The translations under genes and the position numbers were made by a program. This document shows positions 50,356 through 58,676 of a stretch of DNA of 64,000 nt, piece by piece (the first letter of the stretch is position 1; every line of letters begins with the position of its first letter). The stretch is from Fervidibacter sinensis (GTDB lineage Bacteria > Armatimonadota > Fervidibacteria > Fervidibacterales > Fervidibacteraceae), in assembly GCA_032161045.1 (NCBI GenBank), contig JAVHTH010000017.1. One strand, written 5' to 3'. The notes beneath the pieces are model-generated. The model made no database searches. It was not told where the DNA came from and saw only the letters and a list, made by a program, of their open reading frames with translations.

Positions 50356-51486
50356 ATGACAACGCCTCGTGAACGGTTTGTCATTTTGGTTCTTGCTGTC
50401 ATAGTTAGCGTAGTCTTACTTTGGGCTTTTGTCCAACCCTACCGCGAAGCCATTGGCGACTTGGTTGTGATGCCAGTCAAAACTATTGACGCCCATGATT
50501 TGCCGATTACGACGATAGCGTTGTCACCGGACGGCAAAATTCTGGCGACGGCGGCGAAAGATTTCACCATCAAGTTGTGGAAATTGCCTGAAGGGAGACA
50601 TATCCGAACCTTGACTGGGCACACCCGAAACATCCTCAGGCTTCAATTCACTCCCGATGGCGAACACCTTATTTCCGCATCCGCTGACATGAGCGTCCGA
50701 ATGTGGTCGGTGAAAACTGGGCAATTGGTCAAGCAATGGGATTCCGACCATACCGTTGACTGGCATACAGGTTGGGTTCAAGCGATTGCGGTTTCCGCTG
50801 ACGGCAAACTTCTCGCCACTGGCAGCAGGGACACAACCATCAAAATTTGGGACTTGACAACTGGTGAGTTATTGAAGACGCTTTGGGAACATTCCGATGC
50901 AGTTACAGCCTTGGCTTTCCATCCGATTGAAAAGAACTTGCTCGCATCGGGGAGCACCGATGGCTCAATTGTAATTTGGGATGTGGAGGCTGGCAAACCG
51001 AAATATAGGCACCCGACATTTAGCGCTTATGACCCTTATGACATGGAGTTTTCCCCGGACGGAAAGTTGTTGGCAATTGGAACTTACGCAAGCAAAGGTG
51101 TCAGGGTGATTGATTGGCGAAAAGGGACTTGGGTTGCTTGGGGAAGCGGGATTGAAGGAACGGTTTGGGATGTCGCTTTCAGCCCGGATGGTAAAATCGT
51201 CGCTGCAGGCGCAGGTGATAACGCTGCTTGGATTTACGATGTCACCCGCACCGATGAGCACAAAATCGCCCGTAGGCTGCGCACGATCCGGATAAACACT
51301 GGAAGACAGGCAGGCGCCGATGTTTGGGGTGATGTTCGCGGCGTTGCTTTCACTCCTGACGGGAAAACTTTGGTGACAGCGATGGAAGACGGCAAAGTCC
51401 GTCTATGGCGGTTGACGGGCATCGTCGTAAATATTCCCGCCCCTAAATTGCCTTCCTTGCCTGAACCACATGGACACGCCCATTGA
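50356..51486 (+). CDS. Membrane-anchored WD40 repeat protein (376 aa)
   Basis: One N-terminal helix (RFVILVLAVIVSVVLLWAFV) tethers a seven-blade-like propeller. Repeats are visible as ITTIALSPDGKILATAAKDFTIKLW, then VQAIAVSADGKLLATGSRDTTIKIWDL and four or five more, with S-P-D-G-K and x-W-D endings. Such proteins are scaffolds. The propeller is predicted outside. A GGAGGGCG site precedes ATG 50356. It lies 62 bp before the DUF6785-like gene. Confidence 0.87.
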   Translation: MTTPRERFVILVLAVIVSVVLLWAFVQPYREAIGDLVVMPVKTIDAHDLPITTIALSPDGKILATAAKDFTIKLWKLPEGRHIRTLTGHTRNILRLQFTPDGEHLISASADMSVRMWSVKTGQLVKQWDSDHTVDWHTGWVQAIAVSADGKLLATGSRDTTIKIWDLTTGELLKTLWEHSDAVTALAFHPIEKNLLASGSTDGSIVIWDVEAGKPKYRHPTFSAYDPYDMEFSPDGKLLAIGTYASKGVRVIDWRKGTWVAWGSGIEGTVWDVAFSPDGKIVAAGAGDNAAWIYDVTRTDEHKIARRLRTIRINTGRQAGADVWGDVRGVAFTPDGKTLVTAMEDGKVRLWRLTGIVVNIPAPKLPSLPEPHGHAH

Positions 51487-51548
51487 TGCTTTGAAGCGTC
51501 ACGCTTTTGAATCGCGTGGGGAAGTGGAATTGGGGATGGTGAATTTGA

Positions 51549-53528
51549 ATGGTGGAAGAACGGACTGACATAACGCCGCCGACGGTCAAGGCAATAACCG
51601 CTCGCGCTATAACTTGGCGGTCGCTGTTGATCGGATTGTTCGCCATCATCGTCAACACTTTTTGGGTTACGGTCGTTGAAGTTCGCTGGTATAGCCTTGA
51701 CGGGAGTTGCTTACCCATCTTCATCACGCCCGTTTTCATTTTGCTCGTGCTCGTCTTGCTTAATGGATTAGTGCAGTGGCTTGCCCCGAAATACGCATTG
51801 ACAATTGGTGAACTTATCGTCATTTATGTCATGGTCTTCATCTCAGAAACGCTTTCAGGACACGACATGCTGCAAAACCTTTTCGGACAGATGAACCACG
51901 CTTTCTGGTTTGATTCACCGTCCAATCGCTGGCGCGAACTTTTCCTCAGTTACATCCCTTCGTGGCTTGCTGTCAGTGACCGAGCGACCTTGACAGGTTT
52001 TTATCAAGGCGACAGTTCGCCTTACTCGTGGCTTATCCTGCGTGAGTGGCTCATGCCGCTAACGGTTTGGGGCATCTTTGTTGTCGTGCTCGGCATTTGG
52101 ATGCTTTGTTTTGTTGCCCTCGTCAGGAAGCAATGGATGGAACACGAGAAATTGGTCTACCCCATCGTTCAGTTGCCGGCGGCGATGGTTCAACCCGATG
52201 CGTGGCGAAGGCTTTACCTTCGTCCGGCGTTCATTTATGGCTTTATCCTTCCGTGCATTATCGCCTTGATGAATGGCTTGCACGAAATTTACCCGCAAGT
52301 GCCACAATTTAGCCGCTACATCAAACTTCACGATATGCGTCAATACATCACAGGGCGACCATGGGACGCGATGAATCCGTTCCAAATTTCCATGTATCCG
52401 TTCGCTATCGGTTTGGCATACTTTTTGCCCCTTGACTTGAGTTTCTCTTGCTGGTTCTTCTTCGTCCTGAGACTGGCAGAACAAGTGCTTGGCGCAGTTT
52501 TCGGTTGGGAGCAAATTCCCGGATTTCCGTTCTTTGGGCAACAAGCATCGGGGGCATGGCTCATTTTGGGTGTGATGGCAATTTGGGCGTCAAGACATTG
52601 GCTCAAAGAGACTTTGCTTGCTTCCTTACCAATTTCGCACCCCGCACCTCGCACCCTAAACGACCTTAATGAACCGCTGCGTTTTCGCTATGCGTGGCTT
52701 GGCTTGCTCGTCACAACACCGTTGCTCGTTTTGTTCACGAAACTCATGGGCATGGGACCGTTGATGTTGACAGTTTTTTGGTCAGTGTTTTTCCTGTTCA
52801 GCATCGCCATCACAAGGGTGCGAGCAGAACTCGGAGCGCCCCACGAGATCGTTTACGCTCAACCGCGAAACATCGTCGCAGACTTGTTTGGGACGAGCAG
52901 ATTTTCCCCGCGCGAGTTGACAGCGATTTCGTTAACTCACTGGTTCAATCGCGGCTACCGCTGCCACCCGATGCCCGGAATGCTTGAAGCCTTCAAGTTC
53001 GCTCAAATTTTTGGAATATCGCAAAGGGCGATGGCATTGCTTGTGTTTGTCACTTACTTGTTTTCCATCCCTGTAACTTATTGGGCAAACTTGCATGTGT
53101 GCTATCGTGAAGGGGCAGCAGCGCGATGCATCGGTTTCAAGTCTTGGGTCGGTTGGGAAGCGTTCAACCAACTGGCAAGTTGGCTGCAAGCGCCGCAACA
53201 AGTTTTGAACCCGAGACGGATTGCAATGCTTGCTGGTGCTGGCATCGTTTGGGGTTTATGGGCGATTCGTTTGGCTATCGGTTCTTTCCCATTGCACCAT
53301 GCAGGCTACGCATTGGCTGTAAGTTACGCGATGAACTACTTCTGGTTCGCATTTCTGATCAGTTGGCTTGCGAAGGCGCTAATTTTGAAATTTGGTGGCA
53401 GTAGAGCACATCGCGATTTCATGCCTTTCTTCATCGGACTCATCGTCGGCGATTTCACCGCAGGAAGCATATGGGCAATTTGGGGACCAGTGAGGGGTTT
53501 CAGAAACTACCGCATCTACATCTTTTAG
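51549..53528 (+). CDS. DUF6785/DUF6784-type polytopic membrane protein (659 aa)
   Basis: About 12 hydrophobic segments with recurring motifs: WVTVVEVRWYSLDGSCLPIF, the P-(K)-Y-A-L-T-I-G-E-L block, EHEKLVYPIVQLPAAM, LPLDLSFSCWFFFVLR, RAELGAPHEIVYAQPR and GVPAR-like absent. I recall this pattern from the DUF6785/DUF6784 proteins, frequent in Armatimonadota and Planctomycetota, with a fold probably related to oligopeptide transporters. Function unknown. A CGCACCC heptamer triplet (52636-52656) encodes S-H-P-A-P-R-T in the cytoplasmic loop near residue 365. It may form an operon with the WD40 gene. Confidence 0.85.
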   Translation: MVEERTDITPPTVKAITARAITWRSLLIGLFAIIVNTFWVTVVEVRWYSLDGSCLPIFITPVFILLVLVLLNGLVQWLAPKYALTIGELIVIYVMVFISETLSGHDMLQNLFGQMNHAFWFDSPSNRWRELFLSYIPSWLAVSDRATLTGFYQGDSSPYSWLILREWLMPLTVWGIFVVVLGIWMLCFVALVRKQWMEHEKLVYPIVQLPAAMVQPDAWRRLYLRPAFIYGFILPCIIALMNGLHEIYPQVPQFSRYIKLHDMRQYITGRPWDAMNPFQISMYPFAIGLAYFLPLDLSFSCWFFFVLRLAEQVLGAVFGWEQIPGFPFFGQQASGAWLILGVMAIWASRHWLKETLLASLPISHPAPRTLNDLNEPLRFRYAWLGLLVTTPLLVLFTKLMGMGPLMLTVFWSVFFLFSIAITRVRAELGAPHEIVYAQPRNIVADLFGTSRFSPRELTAISLTHWFNRGYRCHPMPGMLEAFKFAQIFGISQRAMALLVFVTYLFSIPVTYWANLHVCYREGAAARCIGFKSWVGWEAFNQLASWLQAPQQVLNPRRIAMLAGAGIVWGLWAIRLAIGSFPLHHAGYALAVSYAMNYFWFAFLISWLAKALILKFGGSRAHRDFMPFFIGLIVGDFTAGSIWAIWGPVRGFRNYRIYIF

Positions 53529-53727
53529 GCTATCTGGAAGGGCGTGCTCCTGAACGAGCGAAAATTTCAATGCTTTGGTCAACGGGGAAACTGTAAGGCA
53601 GACAAACAACTTGGTCGTGTAAAATTGGCTCCTCATTGCAACAAAAACTCAAAGGCTCAACAGTTTTGTGAACCATAATCGTAGGTTCGCAGTCAAAATT
53701 ATTTGGGGCATCGGGAATTGAAGAGGG
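53529..53727. other. Intergenic region before the polysaccharide locus
   Basis: About 200 bp with no open frame supported by a ribosome site. Some A/T-rich pieces, no clear terminator. It marks the change from the chromosomal style to the more AT-rich polysaccharide locus. Confidence 0.4.
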
Positions 53728-53756
53728 TTAACGAGAAAGGTGCAGTGTGGTAAAAT
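53728..53756 (+). promoter_or_regulatory. Possible promoter of the polysaccharide locus
   Basis: TTAACG (53728-53733) and TAAAAT (53751-53756) lie 17 nt apart, 174 nt before the first gene of the locus. Match is moderate (4/6 and 5/6). A hairpin lies between it and the gene. Confidence 0.4.
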
Positions 53757-53829
53757 AAGTGTGGCTCTCATGAACCTGTGGTGGCTGAGTTATGAAACTT
53801 TGGGTCCGGACAAATGTTCCTTCATACGC

Positions 53830-53864
53830 TTGGTCTGAGCGGCAACCACCGTCCCTCAGACCAA
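53830..53864 (+). other. Perfect 10-bp stem-loop in the leader of the polysaccharide locus
   Basis: TTGGTCTGAG (53830-53839) pairs exactly with CTCAGACCAA (53855-53864) across a 15-nt loop, within the leader of the 53930 gene. It could be an operator for a dimeric regulator or an RNA hairpin; no T-run follows. Confidence 0.45.
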
Positions 53865-53929
53865 AGTGCAGCGCATTGGTGTTAAATTTGAGAACGAGTT
53901 GACATAATCTTATGGTGGTGAATTACATG

Positions 53930-55516
53930 GAGAAGGTAAATGTGGCAGTTGTAGGGGCAGGAGCATGGGGAGTTAATCTCATACGAAATTTGCACTCTTT
54001 AGGTGTCCTAAAAGCAATTGTGGATTCTAATCCTCAACGGCTCCAGGAGATTTGCAACCAGTTTCAAGTGGATGGATTCACCCAAATTCAATCTGTGCTT
54101 GAACGCTCTGAAATTAACGCGGTTGTTATCGCCACACCTGCTTCTACTCATGCATCCTTAGCCATGGAAGCATTAGAGGCAGGGAAGGATGTTCTGGTTG
54201 AAAAACCCTTGGCTCTAACAGTTGAAGAGGCTGAAAGGTTAGTTCAAAAAGCAAAAGAATTAGGCCGTATCTTGATGGTTGGTCATGTCCTTGAATACCA
54301 CCCTGCTGTGCAGAAACTCAAGCAACTCATTGATGAAGGTGCACTGGGTCGGATACGATATATCTATTCCCATCGCCTTAATTTAGGTCGCATCAGAACT
54401 GAAGAAAATGTCCTATGGAGTTTCGCACCTCATGACATCGCCTTGCTTCTGAGACTACTGGGAACTATACCCGAGGAGGTTGTTTGTCATGGAGAAGCGT
54501 ATTTGAACCCAGGAGTAGATGACGTTACATTGACAGTTTTACGCTTCCCCAATCAAGTCCAAGCACATATCTTCGTCAGTTGGCTTCATCCTTTCAAGGA
54601 ACATCGTTTCATTGTTATTGGGGACAAACAGATGGCAGTTTTTGATGATACGAGACCCTGGAATGAGAAGTTGGTTTTATACCCACACAAAATTGACTGG
54701 GTTAAAGGGCAAATCCCTGTTGCCCATAATGCTAAAGCGATTCCCGTTGAACTTGAGGCGAAAGAACCTTTGCGCGCGGAGTGTGAACACTTTCTGGAAT
54801 GTATAATTACTCGCAAGCCACCTTTAACAGATGGGGAAAGTGCATTGAAAGTTATCAGAATCCTTGACGCTGCTCATAAATCCCTTACTCAAAGGGGGCA
54901 GGTTATTTCCCTAAAAGATGTGAACTCATCCTCACGATATTTCGCCCATCCTACCGCAACCATTGACCCAGGGGCTGAAATTGGGGAAGGAACAAAAATA
55001 TGGCATTACTCTCACATTATGAGTGGAGCCAAGATTGGGAGAAACTGTGTTTTAGGACAAAATGTTTTTGTTGGACGAAATGTTTCAATAGGAAATGGAG
55101 TAAAAATTCAAAACAATGTTTCCGTGTATGAAGGAGTTGAATTAGAGGATTTTGTTTTTTGTGGACCATCAGTAGTTTTCACGAATGTGATAAATCCAAG
55201 AAGTGAAATAGAAAGAAAGAATGAATTTCGTCGGACATTAGTTAAAAGAGGAGCAACATTGGGTGCAAATTGCACTATCATCTGCGGTGTAACTATTGGA
55301 CGATATGCATTTGTTGGTGCAGGCGCAGTTGTGACAAAAGATGTGCCTGACTATGCACTAGTTATTGGAGTCCCTGCAAGAATTGTTGGATGGGTTTGTG
55401 AGTGTGGGGAAAAGCTCAAGTTCACTGACGGAAAAGCGACTTGCCAAGCTTGTGGAAAGCGATACCGACAAGTTGACGAAAATCACGTTGAAAGGGAAGA
55501 TATTGGAAGCGATTAG
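53930..55516 (+). CDS. WbpB-WbpD-type fusion: sugar dehydrogenase plus hexapeptide acetyltransferase (528 aa)
   Basis: Residues 1-325 are a Gfo/Idh/MocA oxidoreductase: VAVVGAGAWGVNLIRNL binds NAD, VEKPLALTVEEAERL the E-K-P motif. Residues about 345-490 are a left-handed helix acyltransferase: IGEGTKIWHYSHIMSGAKIG, then GNGVKIQNNVSVYEGVELED and VGAGAVVTKDVPDYALVIGVPARIVG. A C-terminal zinc ribbon (C-E-C-G and C-Q-A-C-G) follows. In the WbpA-B-E-D-I pathway, dehydrogenase and acetyltransferase act on UDP-GlcNAcA to make 2,3-diacetamido uronic acids; the fusion would couple them. The aminotransferase (WbpE) is absent here. ATG 53930 follows GGTGGTGAA. Confidence 0.88.
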   Translation, partial: EKVNVAVVGAGAWGVNLIRNLHSLGVLKAIVDSNPQRLQEICNQFQVDGFTQIQSVLERSEINAVVIATPASTHASLAMEALEAGKDVLVEKPLALTVEEAERLVQKAKELGRILMVGHVLEYHPAVQKLKQLIDEGALGRIRYIYSHRLNLGRIRTEENVLWSFAPHDIALLLRLLGTIPEEVVCHGEAYLNPGVDDVTLTVLRFPNQVQAHIFVSWLHPFKEHRFIVIGDKQMAVFDDTRPWNEKLVLYPHKIDWVKGQIPVAHNAKAIPVELEAKEPLRAECEHFLECIITRKPPLTDGESALKVIRILDAAHKSLTQRGQVISLKDVNSSSRYFAHPTATIDPGAEIGEGTKIWHYSHIMSGAKIGRNCVLGQNVFVGRNVSIGNGVKIQNNVSVYEGVELEDFVFCGPSVVFTNVINPRSEIERKNEFRRTLVKRGATLGANCTIICGVTIGRYAFVGAGAVVTKDVPDYALVIGVPARIVGWVCECGEKLKFTDGKATCQACGKRYRQVDENHVEREDIGSD

Positions 55517-55554
55517 TCCCAAAAGGCTTAATTTCTCGCTGCCCTGAGAGCACT

Positions 55555-56676
55555 ATGAAAGTCATAAACATTGTTGGTGCGCGCCCGCAATTTATTAAGA
55601 TAGCTCCGGTGCTCCACGCCATTAAACGCCATAACGAAGAACATCCCGAAAATCAGATCCACGAGGTCTTAGTTCACACTGGTCAGCATTACGACTACGA
55701 GATGTCTGGGGTATTCTTTGACGAATTGGGATTGAAAGCACCTGATTACCATTTAGGCGTAGGGTCCGGAACTCATGGCTATCAAACAGGCGAGATGCTT
55801 AAGAGGATTGAAGAAGTATTGCTTCACGAGAAGCCAGATTTAGTAGTAGTTTACGGTGATACTAACTCCACTCTTGCTGGTGCAATAGCGGCATCCAAAC
55901 TCAATATTCCCATAGCCCATGTGGAGGCAGGTTTACGGAGCTTTAATAGGCGAATGCCAGAAGAAATCAATCGTGTCCTTACCGATCATATCTCCGATCT
56001 ACTTTTCTGTCCTACGCAGAAGGCAGTGGAGAACCTGCGACAGGAAGGAATCACCAAAGGGGTGTATATGGTGGGCGATGTAATGTATGATGCAGCGCTT
56101 CAATATTTGGGATTAGCTGAAAAGAAATCTCGTATTCTGAAGTGCTTAAGCTTAGAACCAAAGTCTTATGCCCTGGCGACTGTCCATCGGGCTGAGAACA
56201 CAGATAACCCAGAGCGGTTGCGAAACATTTTTGTAGGTCTGAAAATGGTTGCCCAAGCAGGTCTGCCGGTGATTATTCCCCTTCATCCTCGCACTCGCAA
56301 ACAGGCCGAAATGTTGGGGCTTTCCCTTAATGGCATGCGGGTGCTGGGGCCGGTCTCGTATCTGGATATGCTCCTTCTGGAGAAAAATGCGCGGGTGATT
56401 CTTACTGACTCTGGTGGTGTGCAAAAAGAAGCCTTCTTCTTCCGTGTCCCCTGCGTGACCTTGCGGGAAGAGACGGAGTGGGTGGAGACGGTAGAGACGG
56501 GATGGAATGTGCTAATTGGTTGCGATCCAAAGCGGATTGCCTGCGCTGCCTTGGACTTCCGGCAGGGTAAAGAGGAAATTTCGCCTTATGGTGATGGCCG
56601 AGCAGCGGAACGGATCGTAAAGGTGATTATTCACGACATATGGAACTATAGGATTAAGGGCGATGGATTGGTCTAA
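55555..56676 (+). CDS. wecB: UDP-GlcNAc 2-epimerase family, WecB/WbpI type (373 aa)
   Basis: IVGARPQFIKIAPVLHAI opens the UDP-binding fold; LVVVYGDTNSTLAGAIAAS, HVEAGLRSFNRRMPEEINR and LTDSGGVQKEAFFFRVPCV carry the non-hydrolysing epimerase signature. Next to the WbpB-WbpD fusion, a WbpI role (epimerising UDP-2,3-diacetamido-glucuronate to the mannuronate form) is as likely as WecB itself. The 3' end overlaps the flippase start by 14 bp. Confidence 0.9.
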   Translation: MKVINIVGARPQFIKIAPVLHAIKRHNEEHPENQIHEVLVHTGQHYDYEMSGVFFDELGLKAPDYHLGVGSGTHGYQTGEMLKRIEEVLLHEKPDLVVVYGDTNSTLAGAIAASKLNIPIAHVEAGLRSFNRRMPEEINRVLTDHISDLLFCPTQKAVENLRQEGITKGVYMVGDVMYDAALQYLGLAEKKSRILKCLSLEPKSYALATVHRAENTDNPERLRNIFVGLKMVAQAGLPVIIPLHPRTRKQAEMLGLSLNGMRVLGPVSYLDMLLLEKNARVILTDSGGVQKEAFFFRVPCVTLREETEWVETVETGWNVLIGCDPKRIACAALDFRQGKEEISPYGDGRAAERIVKVIIHDIWNYRIKGDGLV

Positions 56677-57964
56677 AAAGACCATAACTCTCATTCTTCA
56701 ACGCGGGCGGTTTACTCGAAATGTGACCGTGCTTGCAGGAGGAACTGTGTTCGGACAAGCCATAACCGTTCTGGTCTCGCCCATCCTTACAAGGCTCTAC
56801 TCTCCCGAAGATTTCGGGGTCTTTGGGGTCTATGCATCAATCTTGGGCATCCTCACTGTTGTGGCTTCTCTGCGCTACGAATTTGCCCTCCCCCTCCCAG
56901 AAGATGATGAGACAGCGGCGAACATTTTGGTCCTTTGCTTCCTATTGCTCTTGGGGATGACGGGGCTAACGGTTGTGCTCATCCACGAGCTTGGTGACCA
57001 GATCGTGGCTTGGGCAAATGTCCCGGCACTCAAGCACTATCTATGGCTAATTCCGTTAGGAATGCTTGGAGCCGGAACTTACCAGATCCTGAACTACTGG
57101 GCAGTGAGAAAGCGAGATTTCTTGAGGATCGCCCGGACGAGGGTCAGTAGGGGTATAATTCGTGCTGTTATTCAAGTCGGGATTGGCTTCGCCCATTCCG
57201 GCCCGCTCGGGCTCCTTCTGGGTCATCTTGCCGGTGAGACTGCAGGGAGTGCTTCATTGGGATTGGCTGCCTGGAACAAGGACAGGGGCTCTTTTGGGGC
57301 TGTCAGTTTACAGGGAATACGAAAGGCTGGGTATAGATATAGGCGCTTCCTACTCTTCTCCAGTTGGGCTGGTCTTCTCGATGCGCTGGGATTACAAATC
57401 CCTCAACTTCTCTTTGCCGCCTTCTATGGAGTTGAAGTGGCTGGTTGGTTCACTTTGGGGCAGCGGGTGATTGCGGCTCCACTAAATATCGTGGTGGATT
57501 CAGTGGGCCAGGTCTATTTCGGTGAGGCCGCTCGCCTGCCAAGGGATGACCCAAAGGCCATAAGGCGGCTCTTCCTCAAGCTCGTTTGCCGGCTTGCTTT
57601 TATCGGAGGGATGCCGATAGTGGTGATCTGCACCTTCGCTCCCTGGTTTTTCACGGTTGTGTTCGGCCAGGGTTGGGAGGTGGCAGGTCGCTATGTGCAG
57701 TTCATGGGACCTATGTTCGCAGTTCGGTTTGTGATAGTTCCGCTCTCGCACACTTTGAATATCCTGGAGCGTCAATACTTACACTTTGTTTGGGAAGGGA
57801 CAAGACTATTTTTGGTTATCGGAGGGCTATCAGTAGGAAGAGCGTTGGAGCTCTCACATGCCAGCGCTGTCGGCATCTATAGTCTAACAATGCTAAGCGC
57901 CTATATCATCTTAGGAGGCCTTATTTGGCACGCATTAAAGACTAATCCCAAAGTCAAGCAGTAA
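56663..57964 (+). CDS. Wzx-type polysaccharide flippase (433 aa)
   Basis: About twelve membrane helices of the MATE/MVF-type polysaccharide_synt family: VTVLAGGTVFGQAITVLVSP followed by ILTRLYSPEDFGVFGVYASI at the N-terminus, a charged loop RKRDFLRIARTRVSR, and C-terminal FVIVPLSHTLNILERQ. It flips lipid-linked repeat units to the outer leaflet. It starts inside the epimerase gene; its TAA is the first arm of the inverted repeat at 57962. Confidence 0.88.
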   Translation: MDWSKKTITLILQRGRFTRNVTVLAGGTVFGQAITVLVSPILTRLYSPEDFGVFGVYASILGILTVVASLRYEFALPLPEDDETAANILVLCFLLLLGMTGLTVVLIHELGDQIVAWANVPALKHYLWLIPLGMLGAGTYQILNYWAVRKRDFLRIARTRVSRGIIRAVIQVGIGFAHSGPLGLLLGHLAGETAGSASLGLAAWNKDRGSFGAVSLQGIRKAGYRYRRFLLFSSWAGLLDALGLQIPQLLFAAFYGVEVAGWFTLGQRVIAAPLNIVVDSVGQVYFGEAARLPRDDPKAIRRLFLKLVCRLAFIGGMPIVVICTFAPWFFTVVFGQGWEVAGRYVQFMGPMFAVRFVIVPLSHTLNILERQYLHFVWEGTRLFLVIGGLSVGRALELSHASAVGIYSLTMLSAYIILGGLIWHALKTNPKVKQ

Positions 57965-58053
57965 ACTTATTGCGTTATAGCCGATAAACTCAATATGTAG
58001 CGGTAAATCATTTCAATCTACTTGTGCTTTTGGATAATGACGCAATAAGTTTA
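57962..58053. mobile_element. 92-bp element with perfect 14-bp terminal inverted repeats
   Basis: TAAACTTATTGCGT (57962-57975) and ACGCAATAAGTTTA (58040-58053) are exact inverse complements enclosing 64 bp without coding capacity. The shape suits a MITE, or the outer end of the damaged IS982-type element that follows. The wzx stop codon lies in the left arm, so insertion may have set the gene's end. Confidence 0.5.
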
Positions 58054-58159
58054 GTGAGGAAACTTAAACTTACCCCCAATTGCTATCTTGTTTTTGCCTT
58101 AACTGGAGGATAAAATAATCTTCGAGAGCAACTAAATTCTGCTCTCGGAGGTGTCAGAA

Positions 58160-58676
58160 ATGGCGGAAATATTGGACAAAGACGGAATCTTAATCACCTT
58201 TTGCATCATTGATGATGTCATCAAAGCGATGGGAATGCAAGGAGATAAGCAACAAGAGATGAGCAACAGCGAGGTTTTGACCGTTGCTTGTATTGCCCAT
58301 CAGTATTTCGGTGCAAATTATCAAGCAACCTTATCTTTCCTGAAATCCTCAGGACAATCCCTTTTTAGAAGGGTTCTATCAAAGAGTCGTTTTACAAGAA
58401 GGCTTCATATTTTCCTTGATTTTCTCCCTCAAATTCTCTCAATCCTTTCAGAGATAAAGCGTAAGATTTCGCTGAGGTCAAGATACTTCATTGGCAGTTT
58501 TCCTGTTTATGCTTGCGAGAACATAAGGATAAGAAGGCCAAGGTTTTTAAGGGATGAGAGAATAGGGGATACATAGCAAGCAAAAGGGTTTACTTTTACG
58601 GATTGAGGGTTTCACATAATCACAAATGATGAGGCGTTTATTCACGAGTTTGTGATAGTAACAGAGAGAGTTTACT
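58160..58676 (+). pseudogene. Decayed IS982-family transposase
   Basis: ATG 58160 follows GGAGGTGTC. The first frame carries NSEVLTVACIAHQYFGANY and LSKSRFTRRLHIFLDF, then a degraded catalytic region (Y-F-I-G-S-F-P-V where IS982 has D-S-F-P-V, so the catalytic D is lost), then C-E-N-I-R-I-R-R. It stops at 58576, but homology continues in a second frame (GYIASKRVYFYGLRV) and then a third (HEFVIVTERVYY). At least two frameshifts and a missing 3' end show an inactive remnant. It separates the flippase from the polymerase, so it may have rearranged the locus. Confidence 0.82.
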
